Positions 55,354 through 64,000 of a DNA stretch of 64,000 bases are shown piece after piece. The notes beneath the pieces were generated by a model. It searched no databases. It worked only from the letters and a program-made list of their open reading frames with translations, and had not been told where the DNA came from. Origin of the DNA: Prevotella amnii DSM 23384 = JCM 14753 (GTDB lineage Bacteria; Bacteroidota; Bacteroidia; Bacteroidales; Bacteroidaceae); the NCBI RefSeq assembly GCF_000378745.1, contig NZ_KB905266.1, forward strand, positions 1 to 64,000, given 5' to 3'. Every line of letters starts with the position of its first letter. Positions within the stretch are counted from its first letter, which is position 1. A program made the translations under genes and the position numbers.

Positions 55354-56910
55354 ATGAACAAGAATTACATAAAAAGAAGTATTGTACCATGTATAATGGC
55401 TTCTACTATGATTTATACGTTATCTTCATGCACTGAAGGCTTCCAAGAAGAGAACCGTCCGGGAGAATGTCTATCTTCAGAAGAGCTTAACAGAGATAAC
55501 TATACAACCTCATCTTTTATTGTGCAAATGGAAAACGAGTCGTTCCCAGAACAGGAAAATACCTATCAGATGAATCAAGACTTAATAGGTAACACCTTAG
55601 GACGCTTTTTTACATACGCTAATAACAGTTTTGCAGAGAAAAACTTTGCTAAATTTAATGCTCCTGACGGCTGGGTAAGCTATCCTTATAAAGACTCTCA
55701 ACCTAAAACAGTATCTGCTTTTAAAGCAATAGCACGCCTTACTAACAAGCAAGGGGTAATGTATGCTTTAGCTTTGATTATGCGTGCAGCTAACTTCTTA
55801 CGTCTTACAGATATGTACGGACCTCTTCAGATAGGAGCAGTTAAGGACAATCCTAATGCTTATTCATCTCAAGAAGATGTATACAAATCGCTTGTAAAAG
55901 ACCTTGATGAGGCTACCAGCATTATAAAACCTTTATTACTTATAAATCCTAACCTCACTGTGGCTGAAGAATATGATAAGGTGTATAAAGGCAATTGTGC
56001 TAAGTGGGAAAAATATGCTAACTCTTTAAAGCTACGTATGGCTATACGTATGCGCTTTGTAGCTCCTGATTTAGCAAAACAGATAGGCGAGAAAGCTGTA
56101 CAAGATGGGGTTATTACTAAAAATGAAGACAACTGTACCATAGAATACTCACCTAACGGATTATATAAAACATCTGTAGAATGGGGTGATACACGTGCTG
56201 CTGCCGACATAGAGAGCTATATGACTGGATATAAAGATCCTCGACTTATGAAATATTTTAATGCTACTGCTACACAAGGCGCACGCCCTGTTATAGGCTG
56301 TCGTGTAGGTGCTAAGATAGGTAACAAAGCTGTGGCTGTTAAGCTATACTCTTCTGCTAACGTAACAAAAGATACTCGTGGCGTATGGCTTTCTGCTTCA
56401 GAGATGGCTTTCTGCCGCGCTGAGGGAGCATTGGCTAACTGGACAGGCATGGGAGGCTCTGTAGAGAATCTTTATAACGAAGCTATTCGCCTATCATTTG
56501 AGCAGTGGGGAGCTAAAGGTGCTGACGATTATATCAATAACAACACCTTAAAGCAAGCCGACTATGTAGATGCTGCAGGAGGCTATGGTGCTAATGCCAG
56601 TGCTGTAAGCACTATTACCATTAAATGGGACAATAACGCTACAGAAGAAGAAAAGATGGAGCGCTTAATAACACAGAAGTGGATAGCTCTTTATCCTGAC
56701 GGGCAAGAAGGCTGGTGCGAGCTTCGCAGAACTGGATACCCTAAGGTGTTCCCAGTAGCACAGTCTACAGGCTCTACCCTACAGGTGCCTAACCGCATAC
56801 CTTTTGCACATGATGAAATTACCCAAAACAAAAACAATTACGATAAAGCCGTAAAAATGCTTCGTGGAGGACAAGACAACTATGAAGCTAAAATGTGGTG
56901 GCAAAAATAA
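55354..56910 (+). CDS. SusD/RagB family glycan-binding lipoprotein
   Basis: A 518-residue surface lipoprotein with a lipobox ending at C26 (LSSC). The helical TPR-type SusD fold is indicated by ANFLRLTDMYGPLQIG, KWEKYANSLKLRMAIRMRF and the C-terminal LITQKWIALYPDGQEGWCELRRTGYPK. It looks like the SusD-like_2 branch. It closes over the SusC barrel and captures glycan. It sits 30 bp after susC and 35 bp before the GH18 gene. Confidence 0.95.
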   Translation: MNKNYIKRSIVPCIMASTMIYTLSSCTEGFQEENRPGECLSSEELNRDNYTTSSFIVQMENESFPEQENTYQMNQDLIGNTLGRFFTYANNSFAEKNFAKFNAPDGWVSYPYKDSQPKTVSAFKAIARLTNKQGVMYALALIMRAANFLRLTDMYGPLQIGAVKDNPNAYSSQEDVYKSLVKDLDEATSIIKPLLLINPNLTVAEEYDKVYKGNCAKWEKYANSLKLRMAIRMRFVAPDLAKQIGEKAVQDGVITKNEDNCTIEYSPNGLYKTSVEWGDTRAAADIESYMTGYKDPRLMKYFNATATQGARPVIGCRVGAKIGNKAVAVKLYSSANVTKDTRGVWLSASEMAFCRAEGALANWTGMGGSVENLYNEAIRLSFEQWGAKGADDYINNNTLKQADYVDAAGGYGANASAVSTITIKWDNNATEEEKMERLITQKWIALYPDGQEGWCELRRTGYPKVFPVAQSTGSTLQVPNRIPFAHDEITQNKNNYDKAVKMLRGGQDNYEAKMWWQK

Positions 56911-56945
56911 TATATTGTGAAATTAAATAGATTGAAAATAAAAAG

Positions 56946-58046
56946 ATGAAAAATTTATTCAAGACAATATTACTCACAGCTATAACCACTACAGCCTTTA
57001 CAGCATGTAGTGATTGGACTGAGACAGAACCTAAAAACCCTACTGATCTTACAACTACTAACAGAAGTGAGGCTTATTATGCTCAGCTACGCAAATATAA
57101 AGCTACCGATCATGAGGTGTCTTTTGGGTGGTTTGGTAACTGGACAGGTAGCGGTGCGTCGTTAGAAAATTCGCTTGCAGGACTTCCAGATAGTACAGAC
57201 TTCGTTTCTCTATGGGGTAACTGGAAAAATCCTTCTGCTGCCCAGCTAAAGGATCTTCGTTATGTACAAGAGAAAAAAGGAACAAAGGCTCTTATATGCT
57301 TCTTAGTGTTTGACATTGGCGACCAGATAACGCCAGAAATCCCTGAAGATAAGCGCAAGGCAGGCATGAGCTTTGAGCAGTGGAGGCATGAGTTTTGGGG
57401 CTGGAAAAATGACGAGGCTTCACAGTTAGAAGCTACAAAGAAGTATGCTAACGCTATATGCGACACCATTTATAAATATAACTACGATGGTTTCGATATA
57501 GATGCAGAGCCAGGCTTTAGTCAGCCCTTTTTTACTAGAATGGAGCTTTGGAAGAACCCAAAGGTAATGACTACCTTTGTAGAAACTTTAGCTAAACGCA
57601 TAGGTCCTAAGTCGGGTACAAAGAAGATGTTAGTAGTAGATGGAGAGCCTCACGCATTCCTTGCTTCTTTAGGTAGCTATTTCGACTATTTTATCCTACA
57701 AGCATACGGTAATAGCTCTAATTCGGGATTAGATAGAAGAGTAACAGGACAAATACGGCATTTTAAAGGAACTCTTAAAGTGGAAGAGATTGCTAAAAAA
57801 ATTATAGTATGTGAGAACTTTGAAAGCTATGCAAGCTCAGGTGGTGTGGCTTTTAGAGACCCTCATGGTAAAACAATGCCATCTCTATGGGGCTTTGCAC
57901 AATGGGAGCCTACCTACGATGGTAAGACTTATAGAAAAGGTGGTGTAGGTACTTTCCACATGGAATATGAGTATGGACCTAAAAACTCTATTACTTACCC
58001 ATATTTGCGCAAAGCTATTAATATAATGAACCCTATTATTAAATAA
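56946..58046 (+). CDS. GH18 family lipoprotein, endo-beta-N-acetylglucosaminidase type
   Basis: A 366-residue lipoprotein (lipobox C21, TACS) with a single GH18 barrel. The catalytic motif DxxDxDxE is complete at D181-E188 (DGFDIDAE), so hydrolysis is expected. FGWFGNWTG, VSLWGNW and FILQAYG are other barrel strands. In Bacteroides, GH18 proteins placed next to SusCD release N-glycans from glycoproteins by cutting between the two core GlcNAc residues. Position 3 in the operon and surface anchoring support this role. The exact glycan type is unknown. Confidence 0.88.
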   Translation: MKNLFKTILLTAITTTAFTACSDWTETEPKNPTDLTTTNRSEAYYAQLRKYKATDHEVSFGWFGNWTGSGASLENSLAGLPDSTDFVSLWGNWKNPSAAQLKDLRYVQEKKGTKALICFLVFDIGDQITPEIPEDKRKAGMSFEQWRHEFWGWKNDEASQLEATKKYANAICDTIYKYNYDGFDIDAEPGFSQPFFTRMELWKNPKVMTTFVETLAKRIGPKSGTKKMLVVDGEPHAFLASLGSYFDYFILQAYGNSSNSGLDRRVTGQIRHFKGTLKVEEIAKKIIVCENFESYASSGGVAFRDPHGKTMPSLWGFAQWEPTYDGKTYRKGGVGTFHMEYEYGPKNSITYPYLRKAINIMNPIIK

Positions 58047-58065
58047 CGATTAATAAGAAAAGAAA

Positions 58066-59235
58066 ATGAAAAATTATCTACCAAAATACGTTTTAGGTGG
58101 CTTAATAATGGGCACTGTGGCTTTTTCTTCTTGCAATAATGCAGAATATTCTGAATTGACACATCAAGCATATATAGCACAGACAGCCACAAATGGTAAT
58201 TCTTCTACAAAGATAACATTAGGACAGAAAGCTGTTACACAAAACATCAGTGTGCGCCTTTCAGACATAGCTCAGGAAAACAGCTCTTTCGAGCTAACTC
58301 CTGACCCTGAAGCTCTAAACGCTTTTAACAAGCATAACGAGACAAGCTACACCTTTTTACCAGAAGGTAGTTATAGCTTATCGGCTTCTGAAATTACCGT
58401 GGGCAAAGGGAAAGTTACTTCACAACCAGCTATCCTCACTATAAACCCACTTTCTAAGGCTTTAAAAGATAGCGGAAAGAAGTATGCCATAGCGTTCAAG
58501 CTAAAGGCTAAAGATGCTGAAGAGCAGGTGCTTACATCTGGTAGCACCATGGTATATATTTTAGACCAGGTAGTATATCAGGCTGTTCCTACTATTAACA
58601 GTAGTAGCAACATTAAGCTAAACTTTAGAAAAGAGCTTTCGCTTAAGGAGTGGACTCTCGAGATGAACGTAAACATCAGCATGCTTGGCACTCGTGTAGG
58701 CGAGCTTAACAACCAGACCCTCTTTGGCTGCTGGGCACCAGAAGGTAAAGACGGAGAGATATATACACGCTTTGGAGATGCTCCTATAGAGGGTAATCGC
58801 TTACAGGTAAAGACACAAGGTACACAGATGAATAGCAATATGCTCTTTAAGCCTAACACATGGTACCACTTAGCTTTTGTATGTCAAGGGACAAAGTTAT
58901 ATCTATATGTTAACGGCACATTAGACAACTCTATGGACTTACCCGGTAAGGTGGTAAACCTTAAAGACCATGCACAGTTTGGAAATCAAGATTATCTTAA
59001 AGCAAATGTTATGGTTAGCGAACTTCGTTTATGGACTAAAGCACGTTCTAAATCGGAAATTGCTAATAATATGTACTCTTGCGACCCAACAAGTCCTGGC
59101 TTAGAGGCTTACTGGAAACTAAACGAGGGAGAGGGACAAGAGTTTAAAGATGCTACAGGGCATGGCAAACCTGCTACTGTTCCTACTGCTATAACATGGA
59201 CTAAAGATGTTCGTATAGATGGACATAATAACTAA
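58066..59235 (+). CDS. DUF1735 and LamG domain surface lipoprotein
   Basis: A 389-residue lipoprotein (lipobox C23, FSSC). An N-terminal DUF1735-type beta domain (about 30-145) is followed by a concanavalin-like LamG domain (about 190-380: LSLKEWTLEMNVNIS, NTWYHLAFVCQGTKLYLYVNGTLD, LEAYWKLNEGEG). This is the layout of surface glycan-binding proteins in N-glycan PULs. It would hold the substrate near the GH18 and SusCD. No catalytic residues are expected. Confidence 0.85.
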   Translation: MKNYLPKYVLGGLIMGTVAFSSCNNAEYSELTHQAYIAQTATNGNSSTKITLGQKAVTQNISVRLSDIAQENSSFELTPDPEALNAFNKHNETSYTFLPEGSYSLSASEITVGKGKVTSQPAILTINPLSKALKDSGKKYAIAFKLKAKDAEEQVLTSGSTMVYILDQVVYQAVPTINSSSNIKLNFRKELSLKEWTLEMNVNISMLGTRVGELNNQTLFGCWAPEGKDGEIYTRFGDAPIEGNRLQVKTQGTQMNSNMLFKPNTWYHLAFVCQGTKLYLYVNGTLDNSMDLPGKVVNLKDHAQFGNQDYLKANVMVSELRLWTKARSKSEIANNMYSCDPTSPGLEAYWKLNEGEGQEFKDATGHGKPATVPTAITWTKDVRIDGHNN

Positions 59236-59255
59236 TAACCTATAAAAAATATCTC

Positions 59256-60260
59256 ATGAAACTATTTTCAAAAACAACAATATTAGTAGCCACTGCCCTA
59301 ATGCCTTTCTTGGTATCGTGCCAAAGCGAACCAGAAGTGGGGAGCGGACTATATCCTGAAGAGAAAGAAGACTATTCGGCTATAGCTTTCATAGACAATC
59401 TTGGCAAGGAAAGCTATATCAACTTTACCCAAATAGTAGGTACTAAGATGTTAGAAGTGCCTAAAGATGACCTAAAGTTTAAAGTTCGCCTAACAGCAAC
59501 AGCAGATAAAGACCTTACTTTTAATATTAAGGTAGATAACAGTAAGCTCGCTACAAAGAAAGGTGTTACTTCTTTAGGTGAAGATGCTGTAAACTTCTCA
59601 TCAAAGACCGTTACTATAAAGCAAGGTGAAACCTCGTCTAAAGATGTTGTTATAACACTTAACAAAACATCAAAATCGCTGCTCGACATGCAGAAAGATG
59701 GACGTATAGCATTCACTATAGTGTCAAATGACGGCACAAGGGTAAGTAAGCAATATAGTCATTATGTATGGAACGTTACTAAAAAGCAAAGCTATATCAA
59801 CTCTGCCGGAACTTTAGATGGTAAAACATTAATACCTGTAACTGACTATACCATACCTAACGAATATTCTGGCTCAAACTATATACAAGATGAAAATGGG
59901 TTATTTAAAGGTAGTTTTTTCAACTTCAACCTTAATTATGATGATTCTTTTATCAATATCAATCTAACAAATGAGCAAGAAGTAGCAGGGTTTGAATTTC
60001 TTTTACCTATTAAATATGGATATGATGATGTTTCTAATTTTATCCCTACGCACATTATAGTATATGGTGGCACAGATGAAAATAATATGGAAAAATTAGG
60101 GGAGGCTTCTTTAAAGAAGAAACCTACTACCGAAAACGAAGCTTGGGGTATTGTGTTTTCAAAACCTATAAAATTGAAATATCTTCGAATCAATCCTACA
60201 GAGCGATTTGATAAGTCTACAGGATATTCATTTATTAGCGGTTTCAAACTCTATAAATAA
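59256..60260 (+). CDS. DUF1735-like surface lipoprotein with discoidin-like C-terminus
   Basis: A 334-residue lipoprotein (lipobox C22, LVSC). A DUF1735-like beta domain spans about 40-170 (LKFKVRLTATADKDLTFNIKV). The C-terminal half ends in YLRINPTERFDKSTGYSFISGFKLYK, which is the pattern of an F5/8 type C (discoidin) carbohydrate-binding domain. It is probably the second surface glycan-binding protein of the PUL and the last gene before a strong terminator. Confidence 0.78.
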   Translation: MKLFSKTTILVATALMPFLVSCQSEPEVGSGLYPEEKEDYSAIAFIDNLGKESYINFTQIVGTKMLEVPKDDLKFKVRLTATADKDLTFNIKVDNSKLATKKGVTSLGEDAVNFSSKTVTIKQGETSSKDVVITLNKTSKSLLDMQKDGRIAFTIVSNDGTRVSKQYSHYVWNVTKKQSYINSAGTLDGKTLIPVTDYTIPNEYSGSNYIQDENGLFKGSFFNFNLNYDDSFININLTNEQEVAGFEFLLPIKYGYDDVSNFIPTHIIVYGGTDENNMEKLGEASLKKKPTTENEAWGIVFSKPIKLKYLRINPTERFDKSTGYSFISGFKLYK

Positions 60261-60311
60261 AGTATTATTTGTAAATGAAGAACTTTTTATAGCATAGAGC
60301 TAATATAAAAG

Positions 60312-60358
60312 AAAACCTCCTTAGAGCAAATTTTAGACGACTCTAAGGAGGTTTTTAT
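60312..60358. terminator. Bidirectional terminator between the PUL operon and the fucosidase
   Basis: AAAACCTCCTTAGAG pairs with CTCTAAGGAGGTTTT over 15 bp, with A and T runs on the two sides. Confidence 0.9.
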
Positions 60359-60364
60359 ATAATT

Positions 60365-60388
60365 AAAACTACTATATATAGTAGTTTT
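60365..60388. repeat. 24-bp perfect palindrome
   Basis: AAAACTACTATA is followed directly by its reverse complement. It could act as a second terminator for the minus-strand fucosidase or as a protein-binding site. Confidence 0.5.
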
Positions 60389-60428
60389 GCCACTTACAAA
60401 ATAAATGCGTTTAAGAAAAGATAATGGT

Positions 60429-61955
60429 TTATTCCATATATAAGCCAAACTCTGATAAATATACCTTACCACGTGTTTGCTTGATAACAAGTCGTATTTC
60501 TTGAGCAGTTACGGTATTAAAACGCAAAAGACGCTTATAACCTATAGTAGTGCCTTCTGCCACTTTTTCCCAGCTACCTCCTACTCTTCTTGCCTCAACT
60601 ATAAACGATTCTACACGTTGCCCTTTACTGATATCTTCCTGTAAGGCACAAACATTAAACGTAATAGGCGACTTTAAATAATAGGTAAGCACTTTGTTTT
60701 TAGCCTTATTTTCATTATCAGCTAAAACAGAAGAAGTTTCATAACGTCCATCTATGCTTGGCTTAAGAGCCTTAAAAACCTTTACTCTGTTTTTATCTAT
60801 ATACTTGGTTAACAAATTAGTCTTAAAGATATTATCTATATTTTCCTTAAAAGACTTTAAAGACTTTACGTCTTCAGCAGAAAGGCGTCCTTCCTTATTA
60901 GGAGGAATGTTAAGCAAGAGCACACCATTACGCCCTACCGATGAAAAATAAATGTCGGTTAGCTCTTTTGACGATTTTACCTTATTGTCTTCAGCCTTAT
61001 GATAAAACCAACCAGGACGTATAGATACATCTATTTCAGCAGGATACCACGCCAAAACCTTTGCTTTTAATATCTTACTCCTACTACCTATATCGTCGCC
61101 TACCATATCGCCTTCAGGGGGTAAAAGTTCTGTCTGCTGCGAATGTTTAGCTATTAATGTAGGGTCGAGGTTGTCTTTAGGCACTACGCTCCATTCTGTT
61201 TCACGTCCACGCCCCGTCTCTGTACCTACCCAACGCACATCTGGCCCCATTACGGCAATAACAGCTTGTGGCTGTAGCTTGCGTATAAGCTTATACCAAC
61301 GCACAAAATCGTATTTCTGCTTCTTACCATTAGGACCCTCTCCATTAGCCCCATCAAACCACACTTCGCTAACATGACCATACTGGGTAAGCAGCTCTTC
61401 AAGCTGTTTTATAAAATAATCATTATAGGCTTTGCCCTGCCCATATAGCAGAGAGTTACGATCCCATGGTGAGAGATATACACCAAAACCTACTCCATAC
61501 TTCTTACACGCATTGCTAACCTCGCGCACAACATCGCCCTTTCCTTGTTTCCATGGCGAGCTTTTTACGCTATAATCGGTATAAGCACTTGGCCAAAGAC
61601 AAAAGCCATCATGATGCTTACAGGTAAGAATAACACTCTTAAAACCTGCATCTCGCAAGGTCTTAACCCACTGCTCTGCATCAATCTCAGTGGGACAGAA
61701 CAGGCTCGGACTATCTTTGCCATCTCCCCACTCCTTATTAGTAAATGTATTCATTCCAAAATGAATAAAAGCAGTTAGCTCCTGACGCTGCCATAAATAC
61801 TGCCTCAACGAAGGCACGACATTAGCAGCCTTAGAGATAATAGAAGAAGGTGTGTCTTGAGGCGATATAACTACCATGTTTTGCCCTTTAACATAAACAG
61901 GCAATGATGATAAGCATAAGGGTAACACACCAGAGATAATAGATTTTAATATCAT
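60429..61955 (-). CDS. GH29 alpha-L-fucosidase
   Basis: A 508-residue exported enzyme that removes fucose from glycans. The signal peptide runs to about residue 25 (YVKGQ). Barrel blocks are TAFIHFGMNTF, ILTCKHHDGFCLWPS and YLSPWDRNS; the likely nucleophile is D201 in VWFDGANGEG. The C-terminal 120 residues form a beta-rich domain (FIVEARRVGGSWEKVAEG; EIRLVIKQTRGKVYL). The frame opens at 61982, but the -7 box TACTTTTG (61980-61987) overlaps that start, so the ATG at 61955 is preferred. It lies head to head with the MFS gene. Confidence 0.9.
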   Translation of the reverse strand: MILKSIISGVLPLCLSSLPVYVKGQNMVVISPQDTPSSIISKAANVVPSLRQYLWQRQELTAFIHFGMNTFTNKEWGDGKDSPSLFCPTEIDAEQWVKTLRDAGFKSVILTCKHHDGFCLWPSAYTDYSVKSSPWKQGKGDVVREVSNACKKYGVGFGVYLSPWDRNSLLYGQGKAYNDYFIKQLEELLTQYGHVSEVWFDGANGEGPNGKKQKYDFVRWYKLIRKLQPQAVIAVMGPDVRWVGTETGRGRETEWSVVPKDNLDPTLIAKHSQQTELLPPEGDMVGDDIGSRSKILKAKVLAWYPAEIDVSIRPGWFYHKAEDNKVKSSKELTDIYFSSVGRNGVLLLNIPPNKEGRLSAEDVKSLKSFKENIDNIFKTNLLTKYIDKNRVKVFKALKPSIDGRYETSSVLADNENKAKNKVLTYYLKSPITFNVCALQEDISKGQRVESFIVEARRVGGSWEKVAEGTTIGYKRLLRFNTVTAQEIRLVIKQTRGKVYLSEFGLYME

Positions 61956-61979
61956 AATAGGTTTTATTTTATATATATA

Positions 61980-62010
61980 CAAAAGTAAAAAAAATATCGT
62001 ACCTTTGCAA
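61980..62010 (-). promoter_or_regulatory. Promoter of the fucosidase gene
   Basis: On the minus strand TTG (62008-62010) and TACTTTTG (61980-61987) are 20 bp apart. The -33 element directly abuts the plus-strand -7 box at 62000-62007. Confidence 0.6.
62000..62007 (+). promoter_or_regulatory. -7 box of the MFS/GH20 operon
   Basis: TACCTTTG lies 52 bp before the ATG at 62060 and inside the spacer of the opposing promoter. Confidence 0.5.
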
Positions 62011-62059
62011 CAACTTTTGTAAAAATATAATCAACTAATAACCTAAAAACAAAAAAACA

Positions 62060-63331
62060 ATGGATCAGATCACTTCTGAAAGAAAAAAAACGAGTCCTAT
62101 AACTTGGGTACCTACTCTTTATTTTGCCATGGGTATACCATTTGTTGTACTTAACATGGTATGCACCTTAATGTATAAAGGTATGGGGGTATCTGATACT
62201 AAGATAGCTTATTGGACCTCTTTAATCATGCTTCCATGGACATTAAAGCCCATCTGGAGCCCATTTCTTGAGATTTACAAAACAAAAAAATTTTTTGTTG
62301 TCACTACGCAGCTGCTTTCAGGTATCATGTTTGCATTGATAGCTTTTGCCTTAGGGGCATCTTCTTTTTTTGCTATTACCATTGCCATGCTTGCAGTGGT
62401 AGCATTAAGCGGTGCTACTCATGATATAGCAGCCGATGGCACTTATATCTCTGTGCTTTCAAAAGAGGAACAAGCACGTTGGATAGGCTGGCAAGGAGCA
62501 TTTTATAATATAGCAAAGATAGCAGCCACAGGTGGTTTGGTATATCTTGCAGGCATATTTATTAAGATGTTTGGTGTTGCTAAAGCGTGGATGATAATAA
62601 TGCTCATTATAGGTATTATAATGATAGCTTTAAGCATTTATCACTACGCTTTCTTACCTAAAGAAGAGAAAACAAATAAGAAAATAACTACTTTCAAGCA
62701 AACTTTAAACGAACTGTTATTCTTTTTTAAAGAGTTTTTTCAGAAAAAGCATATATGGTATTATATTATCTTCATTATCCTCTATCGGTTTGCTGAAGGG
62801 TTTGCTATAAAGATAGTTCCTCTTTTTTTAAAAGCATCTACTACTGTAGGTGGATTAGGATTGAGCGAAAAAGAAATAGGCTTATGTTATGGCACTTTTG
62901 GGGCAGCAGCTTTTGTTATAGGAAGTATCCTCGGAGGAAACTATATTGCTAAACGAGGACTTAAAAAAAGTCTTTTCTCTTTAGCATTGATTTTTAACAT
63001 ACCTTTTGTAGCTTATACCTTATTAGCCGTATATCAGCCCTCTGATATTTGGATTATAGGGTGCGGTATAGTTATGGAATACTTCGGTTACGGTTTTGGC
63101 TTTGTAGGTCTTACACTGTTTATGATGCAACAAATAGCTCCGGGTAAACACAAAATGGCACATTATGCCTTTGCAAGTGGTATAATGAACCTTGGCGTGA
63201 TGCTTCCAGGTATGCTTAGTGGTGTAGTAAGTGATGCAATAGGTTATAAACACTTCTTTATCTTTGTGCTATTCTGTACCATTCCTGCACTGCTTATTAC
63301 ATGGTTTGTACCTTTTACTTACGAAGATTAA
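62060..63331 (+). CDS. MFS transporter, AmpG-like sugar importer
   Basis: A 423-residue inner membrane carrier with 12 predicted helices. MFS features are the TPLYFAMGIPF-like first helix (TLYFAMGIPFVVLN), LIMLPWTLKPIWSPFLE and SGATHDIAADG, which resemble AmpG permeases for GlcNAc-containing sugars. It is encoded between a fucosidase and a beta-hexosaminidase, so it probably imports a released mono- or disaccharide. GH20 follows 40 bp later in the same operon. Confidence 0.85.
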   Translation: MDQITSERKKTSPITWVPTLYFAMGIPFVVLNMVCTLMYKGMGVSDTKIAYWTSLIMLPWTLKPIWSPFLEIYKTKKFFVVTTQLLSGIMFALIAFALGASSFFAITIAMLAVVALSGATHDIAADGTYISVLSKEEQARWIGWQGAFYNIAKIAATGGLVYLAGIFIKMFGVAKAWMIIMLIIGIIMIALSIYHYAFLPKEEKTNKKITTFKQTLNELLFFFKEFFQKKHIWYYIIFIILYRFAEGFAIKIVPLFLKASTTVGGLGLSEKEIGLCYGTFGAAAFVIGSILGGNYIAKRGLKKSLFSLALIFNIPFVAYTLLAVYQPSDIWIIGCGIVMEYFGYGFGFVGLTLFMMQQIAPGKHKMAHYAFASGIMNLGVMLPGMLSGVVSDAIGYKHFFIFVLFCTIPALLITWFVPFTYED

Positions 63332-63371
63332 TATCTACTGAAAATCTTTTATATATTTAATTTACAAAAAT

Positions 63372-64000
63372 ATGACAAAAAAAATATTACTATCCTTAGT
63401 ACTAAGCCTTTTTGTGGCAACAGGTTTTGCTACAGATGCGTCTTATGATGTAATACCTCTACCACAAAGTATTGTAATGGTAAAGGGAAAATCCTTTATT
63501 CTAAATAACAACACCACTATTTTTTGCTCTTCTAAAGACGATTTAATGCAAAAAAACGCATGTTTTCTGTCTTGTTATATAGCAGACCTAACAGGATTAA
63601 AACTCAAAGTATCTGACATTAAACCAAAGAAAGGTAACTACATAGAATTATTATTAAACAACAAAAACATAAAAGGCAAAGAGGCGTACACTATAAATAT
63701 TAATAATAAAAATATTAAAATTAGTGGTTTTACATCAGCAGGAGTTTTTTACGGTATACAAACATTAAGGAAATCGCTCCCTATATGCAATGCTACTAAT
63801 AATCCTATCGTATTACCAGCAGCAGAAATTAAAGATGCACCTCGATTTAAATACAGAGGAATGATGTTAGATTGCTCTCGCCATTTCTTCTCTATAGATT
63901 TCATTAAGAAATTTATTGATCTCATAGCCTTACATAACATGAACACCTTTCATTGGCATCTTAACGATGATCAGGGATGGCGCATAGAGATAAAAAAATA
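63372..64000 (+). CDS. GH20 beta-N-acetylhexosaminidase, 5' part only
   Basis: The start at 63372 begins a signal peptide (MTKKILLSLVLSLFVATGFA). A GH20b domain (about 24-150: YDVIPLPQSI; GVFYGIQTLRK) and the first strands of the catalytic barrel follow (FKYRGMMLDCSRHFFS, then NTFHWHLNDDQGWRIEIK). The window ends after about 209 codons, so the catalytic Asp-Glu pair is not visible. The enzyme trims terminal GlcNAc or GalNAc. It is in an operon with the AmpG-like carrier, 40 bp after it. Confidence 0.93.
   Translation, partial: MTKKILLSLVLSLFVATGFATDASYDVIPLPQSIVMVKGKSFILNNNTTIFCSSKDDLMQKNACFLSCYIADLTGLKLKVSDIKPKKGNYIELLLNNKNIKGKEAYTININNKNIKISGFTSAGVFYGIQTLRKSLPICNATNNPIVLPAAEIKDAPRFKYRGMMLDCSRHFFSIDFIKKFIDLIALHNMNTFHWHLNDDQGWRIEIKK

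Overview
The window reads as chromosomal DNA of an AT-rich member of the Bacteroidales, most likely Prevotella or a close relative. The signs are SusC/SusD pairs, a fused LpxC-FabZ, S16 with a long tail, DUF6452/DUF6048/DUF1573/DUF1735 proteins, and many copies of the Bacteroidota -7 box TAnnTTTG, some with a TTG/TTTG at -33 about 20 bp upstream. No species call is made.

Layout. (1) 1-2050: a structured non-coding segment and two minus-strand ATP-grasp genes of the sugar-transfer type. One is truncated at a 26-bp repeat that may be the end of a mobile element. The other is frameshifted at a run of nine G, so it may be phase variable. (2) 2259-6000: a TonB-dependent receptor, a LuxR-type response regulator, and a minus-strand RNA operon in which SRP RNA is followed after 3 nt by tRNA-Thr(TGU). 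(3) 6076-16095: DUF4199, GT2, DUF6452, DUF6048, ApbE and a Crp/Fnr regulator; then an M3 peptidase, dCMP deaminase, an S41 protease and, on the other strand, L-serine dehydratase. (4) 16454-25870: GDP-fucose synthesis (gmd, fcl) run together with a prolyl oligopeptidase and yaaA; then dnaJ-like, nspC, prs and a zinc-ribbon membrane protein. (5) 26107-36550: lipid A genes (lpxD, lpxC-fabZ, lpxA), miaA, a class A PBP, a Pif1-like helicase, small genes and rpsP. (6) 36790-49207: a minus-strand operon of a Wza-like lipoprotein, glmS, purF, carA and carB, then ansA and an EF-G paralogue (EF-G2 type) that lacks the catalytic histidine. (7) 49424-51518: hemW, a small membrane protein and a DUF1573 protein. 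(8) 52213-64000: a polysaccharide utilization locus with SusC, SusD, a GH18 lipoprotein, two surface glycan-binding lipoproteins, a GH29 fucosidase, an AmpG-like transporter and the start of a GH20 hexosaminidase that runs off the window.

How it fits together. The PUL is equipped to take fucose- and GlcNAc-containing host glycans apart at the surface and in the periplasm: GH18 endo-cleavage, SusCD uptake, fucose removal by GH29, GlcNAc removal by GH20, and import by the MFS carrier. GDP-fucose synthesis, lipid A, the Wza-like exporter, glmS and the ATP-grasp genes belong to envelope and glycan construction. Several genes (the response regulator, DUF4199 and nspC) have the -7 box only 4-5 nt before the start codon, which implies leaderless mRNAs. 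No CRISPR array, prophage or classical defence system was seen. The most unusual points are the G-tract switch, the SRP RNA-tRNA dicistron, the histidine-less EF-G paralogue, and regulatory structures in the leaders of susC and prs.
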